Shown one piece after another: positions 48,811-57,634 of a DNA stretch of 64,000 nucleotides. The stretch is taken from positions 620,001-684,000 of the forward strand of contig NZ_QBKH01000002.1 in assembly GCF_003054045.1 (NCBI RefSeq). The letters are read 5' to 3'. The notes under the pieces were generated by a model, which saw only the letters and a list, made by a program, of their open reading frames with translations, ran no database searches and was not told the DNA's origin. Made by a program: the position numbers and the translations under genes. Each line of letters starts with the position of its first letter. The first letter of the stretch is position 1. The stretch comes from Sphingobacterium faecium (lineage in GTDB: Bacteria; Bacteroidota; Bacteroidia; Sphingobacteriales; Sphingobacteriaceae).

Positions 48811-49055
48811 AATATTTTTTAGTTTAAATATATGAAAAAAAATATATTTATCTTATTAATAGACTGTTCTAATCTCAATTGGTTTTGGTTATGCTATTCG
48901 GTTACAAATTTTTACTGATCAAAAGTAGCGATTATCATGGGTTTTGTCACTTTTTTTAAACGCAAAAAATAAGTGTATGTAAGCATACTTCCCTTTAAAT
49001 TATGATTAAAAATAGATCAATAGGGTTTAAAATAGGTAATGGATGGGAATAATGA
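48811..49055. other. Intergenic region upstream of the DUF2911 gene
   Basis: This AT-rich sequence contains the DUF2911 promoter region. No gene, tRNA or clear structured RNA is seen. Confidence 0.55.
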
Positions 49056-49094
49056 AAAAAGGGAAATATGCTTTTATTCCATATTTCCCTTTTT
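49056..49094 (-). terminator. Intrinsic terminator of the ilv/leu cluster after ilvA
   Basis: AAAAAGGGAAATATG and CATATTTCCCTTTTT form a 15-bp stem around a 9-nt loop. On the minus strand it ends in a T-run. Confidence 0.88.
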
Positions 49095-49114
49095 AGATTT
49101 TGCATTTGAAGCTA

Positions 49115-50368
49115 TTATACTAAATATTCAAATAATGTTTGATCTTTATTTAATTCAATATATTCAAATTTATTGTCTGTCATTCTTTGTAACAAAGATT
49201 GATAATCTGCCGGATTATTCAATTCGATACCGATCAAAGCTGGCCCACGTTCGCGTTCCGTTTTTTTGATAAATTCAAAGCGGGTGATGTCATCTTTTGG
49301 ACTTAGTACTTCGGATACGAATAGTTTTAAAGCTCCAGGTCTATTTGGAAAGCGTACGATGAAGTAATGTTTGTATCCTTCATACAGGAGTGATAATTCT
49401 TGAATTTCACTCATACGGTTGATATCATTATTACCACCTGAGATGATACATACAACTTTTTTGCCTTTAATCTCCTCTTTATGAAACTCTAGGGCTGCTA
49501 CCGAGAGGGCGCCTGCTGGTTCCACTACGATTGCATCTTTATTGTAAAGTTCTAATATGCAGGTACATATTTTTCCTTCAGGGATGGATCTGATATCGTC
49601 TAAATACTGACGACTGATCTCAAAGGTCAGTTCGCCAACTTTTTGAACTGCTGCGCCGTCAACAAATTTATTTATTTTTTCAAGTTCAACAGGTTTTCCT
49701 ACAGTGAATGCAGCTTGCATGGAAGCTGCACCTTGCGGCTCTACGCCATAGCATTTGATATTTGGATTTTTGTTTTTCAAATAATAGCTTGTTCCTGCAG
49801 AAAGACCACCACCACCAATTGGAATAAAAACGGCATCAACATCCGGTAAATCTTGTAAGATTTCCACGGCTACAGTTCCTTGTCCTTCAATAACCTTTGG
49901 ATCATCAAAAGGTGGGATAAAGGTCATGTTATTTTCTTCGGTATAAATGCGAGCCGCTTTCTGACAGTCGTCAAAAGTATCTCCGGTCAATATAATTTCG
50001 ATATTTCCATTGCCCCACATTTCGGTTTGTGTTATCTTCTGTCTAGGCGTTGGGCCCGGCATAAAAATAACACCTTTAATATCGAGCTTTTTACAAGAAA
50101 AAGCTACACCCTGCGCATGATTGCCGGCACTAGCACATACAACTCCTCGTTGTTGCTGTTCTTCACTCAGGGAAATGATCTTGTTATATGCACCTCTTAA
50201 TTTGTAGGATCTAACGATTTGTAAGTCTTCTCGCTTCAGATAGACATCGGCGCCATATTTCTCAGAAAGATAAGTGTTATACTGCAAAGCTGTGCGATTG
50301 ACGACGTCTTTGATACGGTGATAAGTGCTTTCTGAGTCGATTTGTAAATTAGAAAAATCTAAACTCAT
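49115..50368 (-). CDS. ilvA: Threonine dehydratase, biosynthetic (IlvA)
   Basis: This PLP enzyme converts threonine to 2-oxobutyrate, the first step of isoleucine synthesis. The 417-residue protein has the PLP lysine K56 in REDLQIVRSYKLRGAYNK, the phosphate loop IPIGGGGLSAG and CIISGGNND. A single C-terminal ACT-like regulatory domain (YKHYFIVRFPNRPGALKLFV) suggests feedback control by isoleucine/valine. A long hairpin separates it from leuA, so it may be transcribed partly from its own promoter. Confidence 0.95.
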   Translation of the reverse strand: MSLDFSNLQIDSESTYHRIKDVVNRTALQYNTYLSEKYGADVYLKREDLQIVRSYKLRGAYNKIISLSEEQQQRGVVCASAGNHAQGVAFSCKKLDIKGVIFMPGPTPRQKITQTEMWGNGNIEIILTGDTFDDCQKAARIYTEENNMTFIPPFDDPKVIEGQGTVAVEILQDLPDVDAVFIPIGGGGLSAGTSYYLKNKNPNIKCYGVEPQGAASMQAAFTVGKPVELEKINKFVDGAAVQKVGELTFEISRQYLDDIRSIPEGKICTCILELYNKDAIVVEPAGALSVAALEFHKEEIKGKKVVCIISGGNNDINRMSEIQELSLLYEGYKHYFIVRFPNRPGALKLFVSEVLSPKDDITRFEFIKKTERERGPALIGIELNNPADYQSLLQRMTDNKFEYIELNKDQTLFEYLV

Positions 50369-50408
50369 TTTATTACTGTGATTAGGTGATTACTGTTTTT
50401 TTAATAAA

Positions 50409-50493
50409 AAAACGTCATCTTGACTTAGAATAAAAGTAATTAAGTTTTTTGACTTTTTACTTGTGAAGTTATTCTTTGTCAAAATGACGTTTT
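50409..50493 (-). terminator. Long structured terminator between leuA and ilvA
   Basis: Arms at 50409-50433 and 50469-50493 are complementary over 25 bases with three mismatches. The 35-nt interior can form a small AAGTAA/TTACTT hairpin. On the minus strand the stem ends GACGTTTTTTTATT, fitting a terminator for leuA with possible read-through into ilvA. Confidence 0.75.
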
Positions 50494-50510
50494 AATAAGT
50501 TTTTGTTTTA

Positions 50511-51674
50511 TCAAACGCTTTCTGCGAATAAACTTCTGAGATCATCGTCGCAAATATCTTTTTTGGCATCTGCAATAATCAAGAAGCGTTCGTATGTTTG
50601 TGATAGCGCTTCTTTCTCTAAGGTATAACCTAGGCGTTCTAAGTGATATTTTAATGCATGGCGGCCAGAACGTGCTGTCAAAATAATATCTGCTTCTTCT
50701 AATCCTACATCTTCAGGACGGATAATCTCGTAGGTCTCGCGATGTTTTAAGAAACCGTCTTGGTGAATACCTGAACTGTGTGCGAAAGCATTTCGACCAA
50801 CAATTGCTTTATTGGGCTGCACAGGCATATTCATCATCTCACTGACTTTACGTGACAGGTAGGTGAACATTTTGCTATCAATATTGGATGTCAAATTACC
50901 AAAAGATTGCTTGTGCACTTTTAAGATCATAGCTACTTCTTCTAAAGATGTATTTCCAGCACGTTCACCGATACCGTTGATAGTACATTCCACTTGACGG
51001 GCACCATTTTGGATTGCAGCGATCGAGTTAGCTGTTGCTAATCCCAAATCATTGTGACAGTGTGCAGAAATAATCGCTTGATCAATGTTTTTAACATTTT
51101 CTTTTAAAAACTTGATTTTTGCACCATATTGATCTGGTAAACAATATCCGTTTGTATCTGGAATGTTGACAACAGTGGCACCTGCGGCTATAACTGCTTC
51201 GACCATTTGCGCTAAGTAAACTAAATCAGCGCGACCAGCATCTTCTGCGTAAAATTCAACGTCTTCAACATGGGATTTTGCATATTTTACAGCCGCAACA
51301 GCGCGATCTAATATTTCTTCGCGTGTGGAGTTGAATTTATATTTGATATGCATATCAGAAGCTCCGATACCCGTATGTATACGTGGTCTTTTTGCATATT
51401 TTAAGGCTTCTGCAGCAACTTTAATATCATTTTCATTGGCACGTGTCAAAGCACAGATGATAACATCATTTACTGCCTTGGATAACTCAACTACCGATTG
51501 GAAGTCTCCGGGGCTAGAAACTGGGAAACCAGCTTCAATAACATCGACACCCAGTTTCTCCAAATCTTTTGCAATGTCGATTTTTTCAGGAGTAGTTAAT
51601 TGACATCCTGGTACTTGTTCGCCATCGCGAAGAGTGGTATCGAAGATGTATAGATGATTTGGATCGTGTAACAT
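50511..51674 (-). CDS. leuA: 2-isopropylmalate synthase (LeuA)
   Basis: The enzyme condenses acetyl-CoA and 2-oxoisovalerate in the first committed step of leucine synthesis. The 387-residue protein has the DRE-TIM motif [14 protein letters not shown] at the N-terminus, the metal-binding [15 protein letters not shown], and [12 protein letters not shown]. It lacks the long C-terminal LeuA allosteric domain found in forms of about 510 residues, so leucine feedback may be absent or different. A homocitrate or citramalate synthase is possible, but the leuB/C/D context favours LeuA. Confidence 0.93.
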   Translation of the reverse strand: MLHDPNHLYIFDTTLRDGEQVPGCQLTTPEKIDIAKDLEKLGVDVIEAGFPVSSPGDFQSVVELSKAVNDVIICALTRANENDIKVAAEALKYAKRPRIHTGIGASDMHIKYKFNSTREEILDRAVAAVKYAKSHVEDVEFYAEDAGRADLVYLAQMVEAVIAAGATVVNIPDTNGYCLPDQYGAKIKFLKENVKNIDQAIISAHCHNDLGLATANSIAAIQNGARQVECTINGIGERAGNTSLEEVAMILKVHKQSFGNLTSNIDSKMFTYLSRKVSEMMNMPVQPNKAIVGRNAFAHSSGIHQDGFLKHRETYEIIRPEDVGLEEADIILTARSGRHALKYHLERLGYTLEKEALSQTYERFLIIADAKKDICDDDLRSLFAESV

Positions 51675-51709
51675 AGCTTTATGTTTATAATTTAGAAACT
51701 CTGTTCAGT

Positions 51710-52783
51710 CTATTTAATAAATTCTAATACTTGAGCACCCATTTCTTGTGTGCCTAATATTTTATCTGCAGGTGTATTTGCATTTGCAATATCACCAGTT
51801 CTCCAACCTGCTTTTAATGCAGCAGCAACTGCTTCCGTTACTTCTTTCGCTTCGGTTTGTAAGCCGAAACTGATATCTAACATCAAGGCCGCAGATAGGA
51901 TTGATGCTAAAGGATTGGCTTTATTTTGTCCTGCGATATCGTGTGCTGAACCATGGATAGGTTCAAAGAATCCTGTACCATCACCGATAGATGCAGAAGC
52001 TAGCATACCCATAGATCCCGCGATTTGAGAAGCTTCATCCGTCAGGATATCTCCAAATAGGTTAGCTGTCAATACAACATCAAATTTCTTTGGATTTTTC
52101 ACTAATTGCATCGCAGCATTGTCAATGAACATATGTTCGGTCTCCACGTCAGGATACTGCTTTGCAATTTCTTGCACGACTTCTCTCCATAGACGTGACG
52201 TTTCCAATACATTTGCTTTATCTACGGAGCATAATTTTTTGGAACGTGTGCGAGCAGCTTCAAATGCCTTATGTGCGATACGTTCTACTTCATATCGGTT
52301 GTAATTCATTAGATCTGAAGCGAAGTTGTTGTCCTCGGAACGATTTTTTTCACCGAAATAGACATCACCGGTTAACTCGCGGAAGAAAAGGATATCTGTT
52401 CCTTTTAATACTTCTGGTTTCAGGCTAGATGCGTCTAATAGTTCATCAAATAACAAGATGGGACGTAAGTTTGCATAAAGACCTAATTCTTTACGGATTT
52501 TTAATAATCCTTGTTCCGGACGTACTTTAGCAGATGGATCATTATCGTATTTAGCATGTCCAATGGCACCGAATAGGATTGCATCACTTGATTTTGCTTT
52601 CTCTAAGGTTTCATCTGGCAATGGGTTTCCGGTAGCTTCAATAGCAACGTGACCCATGATCGCTTCATCAAAACTGAATTCATGACCATATTTTTGTCCG
52701 ATTTTTTCTAGAACTTTTTTACCCCAAATTGTAACTTCTTGTCCTATTCCATCACCAGGAATAACGAGTATATTTTTTTTCAT
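51710..52783 (-). CDS. leuB: 3-isopropylmalate dehydrogenase (LeuB)
   Basis: The enzyme oxidatively decarboxylates 3-isopropylmalate with NAD. The protein of about 357 residues begins MKKNILVIPGDGIGQEV and contains SAKVRPEQGLLKIRKELGLYANLRPI, the substrate-binding ELTGDVYFG and the NAD-site GSAHDIAGQNKANP. The start is placed at the ATG at 52783. An in-frame ATG at 52825 would add 14 residues translated from the repeated leader element, so I reject it. It is preceded by the third copy of the leu leader element. Confidence 0.95.
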   Translation of the reverse strand: MKKNILVIPGDGIGQEVTIWGKKVLEKIGQKYGHEFSFDEAIMGHVAIEATGNPLPDETLEKAKSSDAILFGAIGHAKYDNDPSAKVRPEQGLLKIRKELGLYANLRPILLFDELLDASSLKPEVLKGTDILFFRELTGDVYFGEKNRSEDNNFASDLMNYNRYEVERIAHKAFEAARTRSKKLCSVDKANVLETSRLWREVVQEIAKQYPDVETEHMFIDNAAMQLVKNPKKFDVVLTANLFGDILTDEASQIAGSMGMLASASIGDGTGFFEPIHGSAHDIAGQNKANPLASILSAALMLDISFGLQTEAKEVTEAVAAALKAGWRTGDIANANTPADKILGTQEMGAQVLEFIK

Positions 52784-52785
52784 CA

Positions 52786-52920
52786 GATTAATTATTTTTG
52801 AGTGTAGGATTTCAATGGTATTCATGAACTCATCGCACTCGTTTTTTATGTTTTATGATGAAACATTCATCAGCATATCTACATGATATTGGGAGTAGTG
52901 TGCTGATGACGGTTTCATGC
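52786..52920 (-). repeat. Leu leader element, copy 3 (upstream of leuB)
   Basis: This 135-nt diverged relative of the two leuD leader copies begins (minus strand) GCATGAAACC at the ABC-gene stop codon. Its first stem pairs 52901-52918 with 52858-52875 over 18 bases with two mismatches. A second stem pairs GAGTG with CACTC. It ends AAAAATAATTAATCTG just before the leuB ATG. Confidence 0.7.
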
Positions 52921-54383
52921 TATGCGTATTGTAAAATATCTTCAATGGATTGAACTATTCCTTTATCTAATATTATTTTCTTTTCCAGGCATGACGGGAG
53001 TTGTGTTTCAAAATGGCCGACATAAATTAATGTCTTGCCATAGGTACACAGTTCATCTACAACTGCATTGAAATGTTGTGTTTGTTCGTAATCAAGACCC
53101 TGGCAGGGTTCGTCCAAAATTAATAATTCAGGATTCTTAATCACTGTTCTTGCTAGCAAAGCAAGACGTTGTTTGCCTAAGGGTAGTGTATTTAATAATT
53201 TATTTTTATCTTCTTTCAAATCAAAGAAATCTAATACTTGATCGAGGAATTGTTGGTTTTCAAAGCTGAGATTACGGAATAGTCCAACGGAATCAAAAAA
53301 ACCTGAAGCAACACTTTGCCAAACTTTCGCTGACTGATCAAAGTACCAATGCATTTCAGGTGAAATAATTCCTAAATGAGCTTTGATGTCCCATATACTT
53401 TCTCCAGATCCTCTTTGTTTACCGAAAAGAACAATATCATTGGCATATGCTTGCGGATGATCTCCATTGATCAAACTCAATAGAGTTGACTTTCCGGAAC
53501 CATTATGCCCCTGCAATAACCATTTTTCACCTGCTTTTACTTCCCAACTAATTTTTTTTAGTACCTCTTTTTCACCATACCTTACATCCACATTGGACAT
53601 TTTTACCATGGTTTGGGAAGTAATACGTGGAGATTTCTGTAAAAAATGTGGAAGTGGTTTTCTTGCGCGCTCTTTTTCTCGTGAGAATGCTGCTTGTGAA
53701 GAAACCTCAAATAACTGACCTTCCTGTATTTCTGCAAAATGATTGATACAGGTGGGTACCGTTTGATCGTTACTGATTAATATCAATGTCACACCAGCTT
53801 GCGCCAGATCATCAAATGCTTGATTGAGCTCTTGGCGAGATTGACGATCCAGACCTGTATAGGGTTGGTCAATAATCAATACTTGTGGCTTTAGCCATAA
53901 GGCTTTTAGCAATTGTAGTTTTTTATGTTCTCCACTGGACAATTCGATGAGCTGTGTATCGTGAACATTTTCAAATCCAAAAGTTTCGAAGTATGGTTTT
54001 ACATCATCGAATTGTAAATGCTTTTCTTTTGCAAAATGTAGAAATTCGGCCTGTACTGTTAACGTATCGTTGGTTTGATGTTTGTTGTAACGTTGCTGAT
54101 AATAGAAGTTTTTATCGCCTTCTAGATTGGTGAATTGGTACCAATTGGAGACATATAAAACTTCTGCCGGAAGAGGGGAGTGGTTATCAAAGTTGACGTT
54201 TAAAATTCCACTGTATGGGACATGTCCAGCAATTGCTTGTGCTAGCGTGGTCTTTCCTGTTCCGCTTCTACCACCGATCAACCAGTGCTGACCTGGTTCA
54301 ATTTGCCAATTCAAGTCCTGCAATACCACATGATATTGGTGTTGGACAGTTAAATTGGCAATATGGACGACAGGTTCTATCAT
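52920..54383 (-). CDS. Double ABC ATPase domain protein (ModF-like) inside leu cluster
   Basis: The 487-residue cytosolic protein has two nucleotide-binding domains and no membrane region. Domain 1 has Walker A GGRSGTGKTT (37-46), signature LSSGE (148-152), Walker B with D172 followed by Q173 instead of Glu, and N205 where the switch His is expected. Domain 2 has Walker A GHNGSGKST (292-300), a degenerate signature LPLGK (400-404), Walker B D424-E425 and a switch His in VGHFE. The fold order resembles ModF-type proteins of unclear role. Its ATG overlaps the leuD stop (TAATG), so translation is coupled. No permease gene is nearby. Confidence 0.85.
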   Translation of the reverse strand: MIEPVVHIANLTVQHQYHVVLQDLNWQIEPGQHWLIGGRSGTGKTTLAQAIAGHVPYSGILNVNFDNHSPLPAEVLYVSNWYQFTNLEGDKNFYYQQRYNKHQTNDTLTVQAEFLHFAKEKHLQFDDVKPYFETFGFENVHDTQLIELSSGEHKKLQLLKALWLKPQVLIIDQPYTGLDRQSRQELNQAFDDLAQAGVTLILISNDQTVPTCINHFAEIQEGQLFEVSSQAAFSREKERARKPLPHFLQKSPRITSQTMVKMSNVDVRYGEKEVLKKISWEVKAGEKWLLQGHNGSGKSTLLSLINGDHPQAYANDIVLFGKQRGSGESIWDIKAHLGIISPEMHWYFDQSAKVWQSVASGFFDSVGLFRNLSFENQQFLDQVLDFFDLKEDKNKLLNTLPLGKQRLALLARTVIKNPELLILDEPCQGLDYEQTQHFNAVVDELCTYGKTLIYVGHFETQLPSCLEKKIILDKGIVQSIEDILQYA

Positions 54384-54967
54384 TATTTTGTTTGTTCGAA
54401 AGTTTCAATTGAAGCTTTGTTATTCAAGATGAAATCAATATCATCATAACCATTGATCAGGCATGATTTTTTGTAAGGATTAATTTCAAAAGATTGTTGT
54501 GCACCTGTTTCAGATAAGGTAACGGTTTGATTTTCTAAATCAACGATAATTTCTGTGTTCGGGTTTTTAAATACGGTATCAAAAATAGTTTCTAAAAACT
54601 CGTCTGTTACCTGAATCGGCAATACGCCATTATTCAAGGCATTTCCTTTAAAGATATCTGCGAAGAAACTACTGATAACGACATCAAAACCATAATCTTG
54701 GATAGCCCAGGCAGCGTGCTCACGGCTTGAACCGCAACCAAAATTTTTACCTGCGACTAATACTTTTCCTTGATAGGTAGCATCGTTCATCACAAAATCG
54801 GCTTTTGGCTGATTGTTGCTATCATAACGCCAGTCGCGGAATAAATTATCACCGAATCCTTCACGTGTAGTCGCTTTTAGAAAGCGAGCTGGAATGATCT
54901 GATCGGTATCTATATTTTCAATCGGTAAAGGAACTACCGTTGTTGTTAATGTTTCAAATTTTTTCAT
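54383..54967 (-). CDS. leuD: 3-isopropylmalate dehydratase small subunit (LeuD)
   Basis: This is the swivelling subunit of isopropylmalate isomerase and partner of LeuC. The 194-residue protein carries [14 protein letters not shown] near the start and [42 protein letters not shown]. It is the usual length. It is preceded by two tandem copies of a 143-nt leader element ending at its start codon and is translationally coupled to the ABC gene. Confidence 0.96.
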   Translation of the reverse strand: MKKFETLTTTVVPLPIENIDTDQIIPARFLKATTREGFGDNLFRDWRYDSNNQPKADFVMNDATYQGKVLVAGKNFGCGSSREHAAWAIQDYGFDVVISSFFADIFKGNALNNGVLPIQVTDEFLETIFDTVFKNPNTEIIVDLENQTVTLSETGAQQSFEINPYKKSCLINGYDDIDFILNNKASIETFEQTK

Positions 54968-54969
54968 CC

Positions 54970-55112
54970 AAATAATTATTTACGAGTGTCTGTTCTTAAC
55001 TGTATAAATGAACTCGTTTCACTCGGTTTGTTTTTTAATGGTGATGAAGCTATCATGAGCCGAGTATTTATCTCGGTTTGTGAGCTGCTTTAAGCTCATG
55101 ATGGTTTCATCC
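54970..55112 (-). repeat. Leu leader element, copy 1 (adjacent to leuD)
   Basis: This 143-nt unit starts GGATGAAACC (minus strand). Its first stem pairs GATGAAACCATCATGAGC with GCTCATGATAGCTTCATC (two G:U-compatible changes) and holds an inner CCGAGATAAATACTCGG hairpin. A second stem pairs CGAGTG with CACTCG, with an inner GTTC/GAAC. It ends TAAATAATTATTT, then GG and the leuD ATG. Confidence 0.8.
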
Positions 55113-55255
55113 AATTCATTATTTACGAGTGTCTGTCTTCAAATGTATAAATGATCTCGTTTCACTCGGTTTGTTGTTTAATGTTGATGAAACTATCCTG
55201 AGGAGCATATTTATCTCTATTTATGAGAGCCTTTAAGCTCATGATGGTTTCATCC
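55113..55255 (-). repeat. Leu leader element, copy 2 (tandem, upstream)
   Basis: Exactly 143 nt, most bases identical to copy 1, with the same order of stems. The first stem GATGAAACCATC / GATAGTTTCATC is kept, but its apical part differs from copy 1. The CGAGTG/CACTCG stem is conserved. It begins 8 nt after the methyltransferase stop codon, where TAAATTATTTGG matches the unit ends. Confidence 0.8.
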
Positions 55256-55262
55256 AAATAAT

Positions 55263-56102
55263 TTATTGATACGATATGTTTGATGTTAAAATTGCTCTCA
55301 CTTCTCGTAGCTTCATGGTCATACTTACAGCTTCATGGTCAGCCCAGTTGTTATAATCTTGAATAGCATCTAAACGCTCTTGGTCATTCAAATATCCCTC
55401 TTCTACCATCTGTGTGGAGTTGGCTACCTTAGACCATATTTTTATTTTGTCTAGATGTAATGGATTATTGCGCTCATAATGCTCATCTGCATTGAAAACT
55501 TCTATTTGATCAAATCCATGCTCTTCCAATATTTCCTCCAGATCATAGCCTATTCTATTGTTCATACCGGCATCATTTCGCCACATGAGAAACATGTGAT
55601 AAAAATGTTGCATGCTTCTTGGTATTTTTGGATTCCAATCTATCGCTTCATGATTGTAATCTAAAATCGATACTTGCCCATTGGGCTTTAATAACGTTTT
55701 CAATTTATCAATCGCTTTGTCTAATGTTGAAATCCACTGAAAGGTTCTTGCAGATACGATTAAGTCAAATTTTTCGATACATTCAAAATCTAACAGATCA
55801 CAATGAACTAGCTCTAGATTCGGTATGTTGGCAAATAAGCTGTTTCCTTCTGTAATAAATGATGCAGTATTATCAATTCCAACTACATAACCAGTTGGAC
55901 CCACGATTGCAGCAATATCTTTGGTGATGGCACCTGTTCCACATCCAATGTCCAAAATTCGCATTCCGGGTTTTAAAGCAGACTTCAACGTACGATAATC
56001 CTGATCCAAAGTTCTTTGGTTAAAGGTGTTAGCGGAACTTTGCGATTCTCTATGGATGACTTTATTTTCAGTGACTGCTACGGTCTGACAAATTTGGCAC
56101 AT
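55263..56102 (-). CDS. Class I SAM-dependent methyltransferase inside leu cluster
   Basis: The 279-residue protein has a Rossmann-fold methyltransferase with motif I RILDIGCGTGAIT near 54-66, an acidic post-I VGIDNTA, motif IV FDLIVSARTFQWI and motif VI LLKPNGQVSILDYNH. The N-terminus has a CQICQ pair. The substrate cannot be deduced; the overall shape resembles small-molecule methyltransferases of the UbiE/Tam group. It lies 40 bp after leuC and before the duplicated leuD leader, in the same direction. Confidence 0.83.
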   Translation of the reverse strand: MCQICQTVAVTENKVIHRESQSSANTFNQRTLDQDYRTLKSALKPGMRILDIGCGTGAITKDIAAIVGPTGYVVGIDNTASFITEGNSLFANIPNLELVHCDLLDFECIEKFDLIVSARTFQWISTLDKAIDKLKTLLKPNGQVSILDYNHEAIDWNPKIPRSMQHFYHMFLMWRNDAGMNNRIGYDLEEILEEHGFDQIEVFNADEHYERNNPLHLDKIKIWSKVANSTQMVEEGYLNDQERLDAIQDYNNWADHEAVSMTMKLREVRAILTSNISYQ

Positions 56103-56142
56103 ATGTAAAGTGATTAAAGAACAGTTACTATTAACATTTAAT

Positions 56143-57540
56143 TTATATCAATTCCCTTACATCCGTAATAATACCTGTTACAGCTGCAGCTGCTGCAGTT
56201 AAAGGTGATACGAGCATGGTACGAGCATTAGGACCTTGACGGCCTTCAAAGTTTCTGTTTGAAGTTGAAACACAGTATTTCCCTGCAGGAATTTTATCTT
56301 CATTCATTCCTAAACAAGCAGAACATCCGGGTTCACGTAATTGAAAACCAGCAGCTTCGAAAATTTTATCTAATCCTTCTTCGATGGCTTGTTTTTCTAC
56401 TTGCTTAGAGCCTGGAACGATCCATACTTCTACTTGTTCTGCTTTTTGTTTTCCTTGAACAAAGGCAGCTACTTCACGTAAATCTTCGATACGGGAGTTA
56501 GTACAGCTTCCAATAAAAACATAGTCTACTGGTTTTCCCAAGATTGGAGCATCATCTGCAAAGCCCATATAATTGAGTGCTTTTTGATAAGATGGTTGTT
56601 CAGATTCTGGTTGCGCTTGTGTAGCCGGAATATTTTCTGTGATCCCCATTCCCATTCCTGGGTTAGTACCATAGGTGATCATCGGTGCGATATCTGCTGC
56701 ATCAAATTCTAATACAGCATCAAATTGTGCATCGTCATCAGAATATAATGTTTTCCAGTAGGCCAATGCTTGATCCCATTCTTCACCTTTAGGGGCGAAT
56801 TCACGTCCTTCTACGTAATCGAAAGTCGTTTGATCGGGTGCAATTAAGCCGCCTCGCGCTCCCATTTCAATACTCATGTTACAAATGGTCATTCTAGCTT
56901 CCATACTTAATGAACGGATTGCTGAACCAGCGTATTCAATAAAATAGCCTGTACCACCTGCTGCGGAGATTTTTGCAATGATGTATAAGATAATATCTTT
57001 TGCGCCTACTCCTTTTTGCAAATCACCATTTACTTCGATTTTCATCGTTTTTGGTTTTTGTTGCAATAAGCATTGTGTTGCAAAAACTTGTTCCACTTGA
57101 GAAGTGCCTATTCCAAAAGCAATAGCACCAAATGCACCATGGGTAGAGGTGTGACTATCTCCACATACCATGGTTTTACCAGGAAGGGTAATACCTAGTT
57201 CTGGACCGATTACATGTACAATGCCTTGATAGGGGTGACCGAGACCATATAAATTAATTCCAAATTCAGCACAGTTTTTAGTCAACATATCGACTTGATA
57301 ACGTGATAATTCTTCTTTAATCGGAAGATGCTGATTTAAAGTGGGAACATTATGATCTGCAGTTGCGACAGTTTGGTTGGGACGAAATACCGGTAAGCCT
57401 CTTTTTCGTAAACCGTCGAATGCTTGTGGTGAAGTTACCTCATGGATAAGGTGGGTGTCTATATAAATAATATCTGGAAATCCTTCTTCACGTTTGACGA
57501 CATGCGCATCCCAAATTTTTTCTACTAATGTTTTTGACAT
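56143..57540 (-). CDS. leuC: 3-isopropylmalate dehydratase large subunit (LeuC)
   Basis: This aconitase-family [4Fe-4S] enzyme isomerises 2- to 3-isopropylmalate together with LeuD. The protein of about 465 residues begins [15 protein letters not shown]. It contains [15 protein letters not shown], the cluster Cys in [13 protein letters not shown] and the CxxC of [15 protein letters not shown]. The start is the ATG at 57540, because the upstream nine codons begin at a TTG. An ilvC/leuC intercistronic hairpin precedes it. Confidence 0.96.
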   Translation of the reverse strand: MSKTLVEKIWDAHVVKREEGFPDIIYIDTHLIHEVTSPQAFDGLRKRGLPVFRPNQTVATADHNVPTLNQHLPIKEELSRYQVDMLTKNCAEFGINLYGLGHPYQGIVHVIGPELGITLPGKTMVCGDSHTSTHGAFGAIAFGIGTSQVEQVFATQCLLQQKPKTMKIEVNGDLQKGVGAKDIILYIIAKISAAGGTGYFIEYAGSAIRSLSMEARMTICNMSIEMGARGGLIAPDQTTFDYVEGREFAPKGEEWDQALAYWKTLYSDDDAQFDAVLEFDAADIAPMITYGTNPGMGMGITENIPATQAQPESEQPSYQKALNYMGFADDAPILGKPVDYVFIGSCTNSRIEDLREVAAFVQGKQKAEQVEVWIVPGSKQVEKQAIEEGLDKIFEAAGFQLREPGCSACLGMNEDKIPAGKYCVSTSNRNFEGRQGPNARTMLVSPLTAAAAAVTGIITDVRELI

Positions 57541-57570
57541 TTTCTTCTCTAATGTTAATTTTTTCAATTT

Positions 57571-57611
57571 AATTCGGCTGTTTTTAGGAACTTGCTAAAA
57601 ACAGCCGAATT
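57571..57611. other. Perfect 17-bp hairpin between ilvC and leuC
   Basis: AATTCGGCTGTTTTTAG (57571-57587) and CTAAAAACAGCCGAATT (57595-57611) pair perfectly around a 7-nt loop. On the minus strand no T-run follows, so it is more likely a stabilising or partial-termination element. Confidence 0.7.
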
Positions 57612-57634
57612 TTCGCAGTCTAAATTACGAAAAT

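Noticed and set aside
52784..52825. N-terminal extension of LeuB from the ATG at 52825
   Set aside because: The extension is translated from the repeated leader element. The canonical LeuB start MKKNILVIPGDG begins at 52783.
54970..55255. Insertion-sequence or MITE explanation for the leuD leader repeats
   Set aside because: No transposase, no terminal inverted repeats bounding the whole unit and no clear target-site duplication. The relation to the leuB leader fits an operon-specific element better, though a REP-like origin is not excluded.
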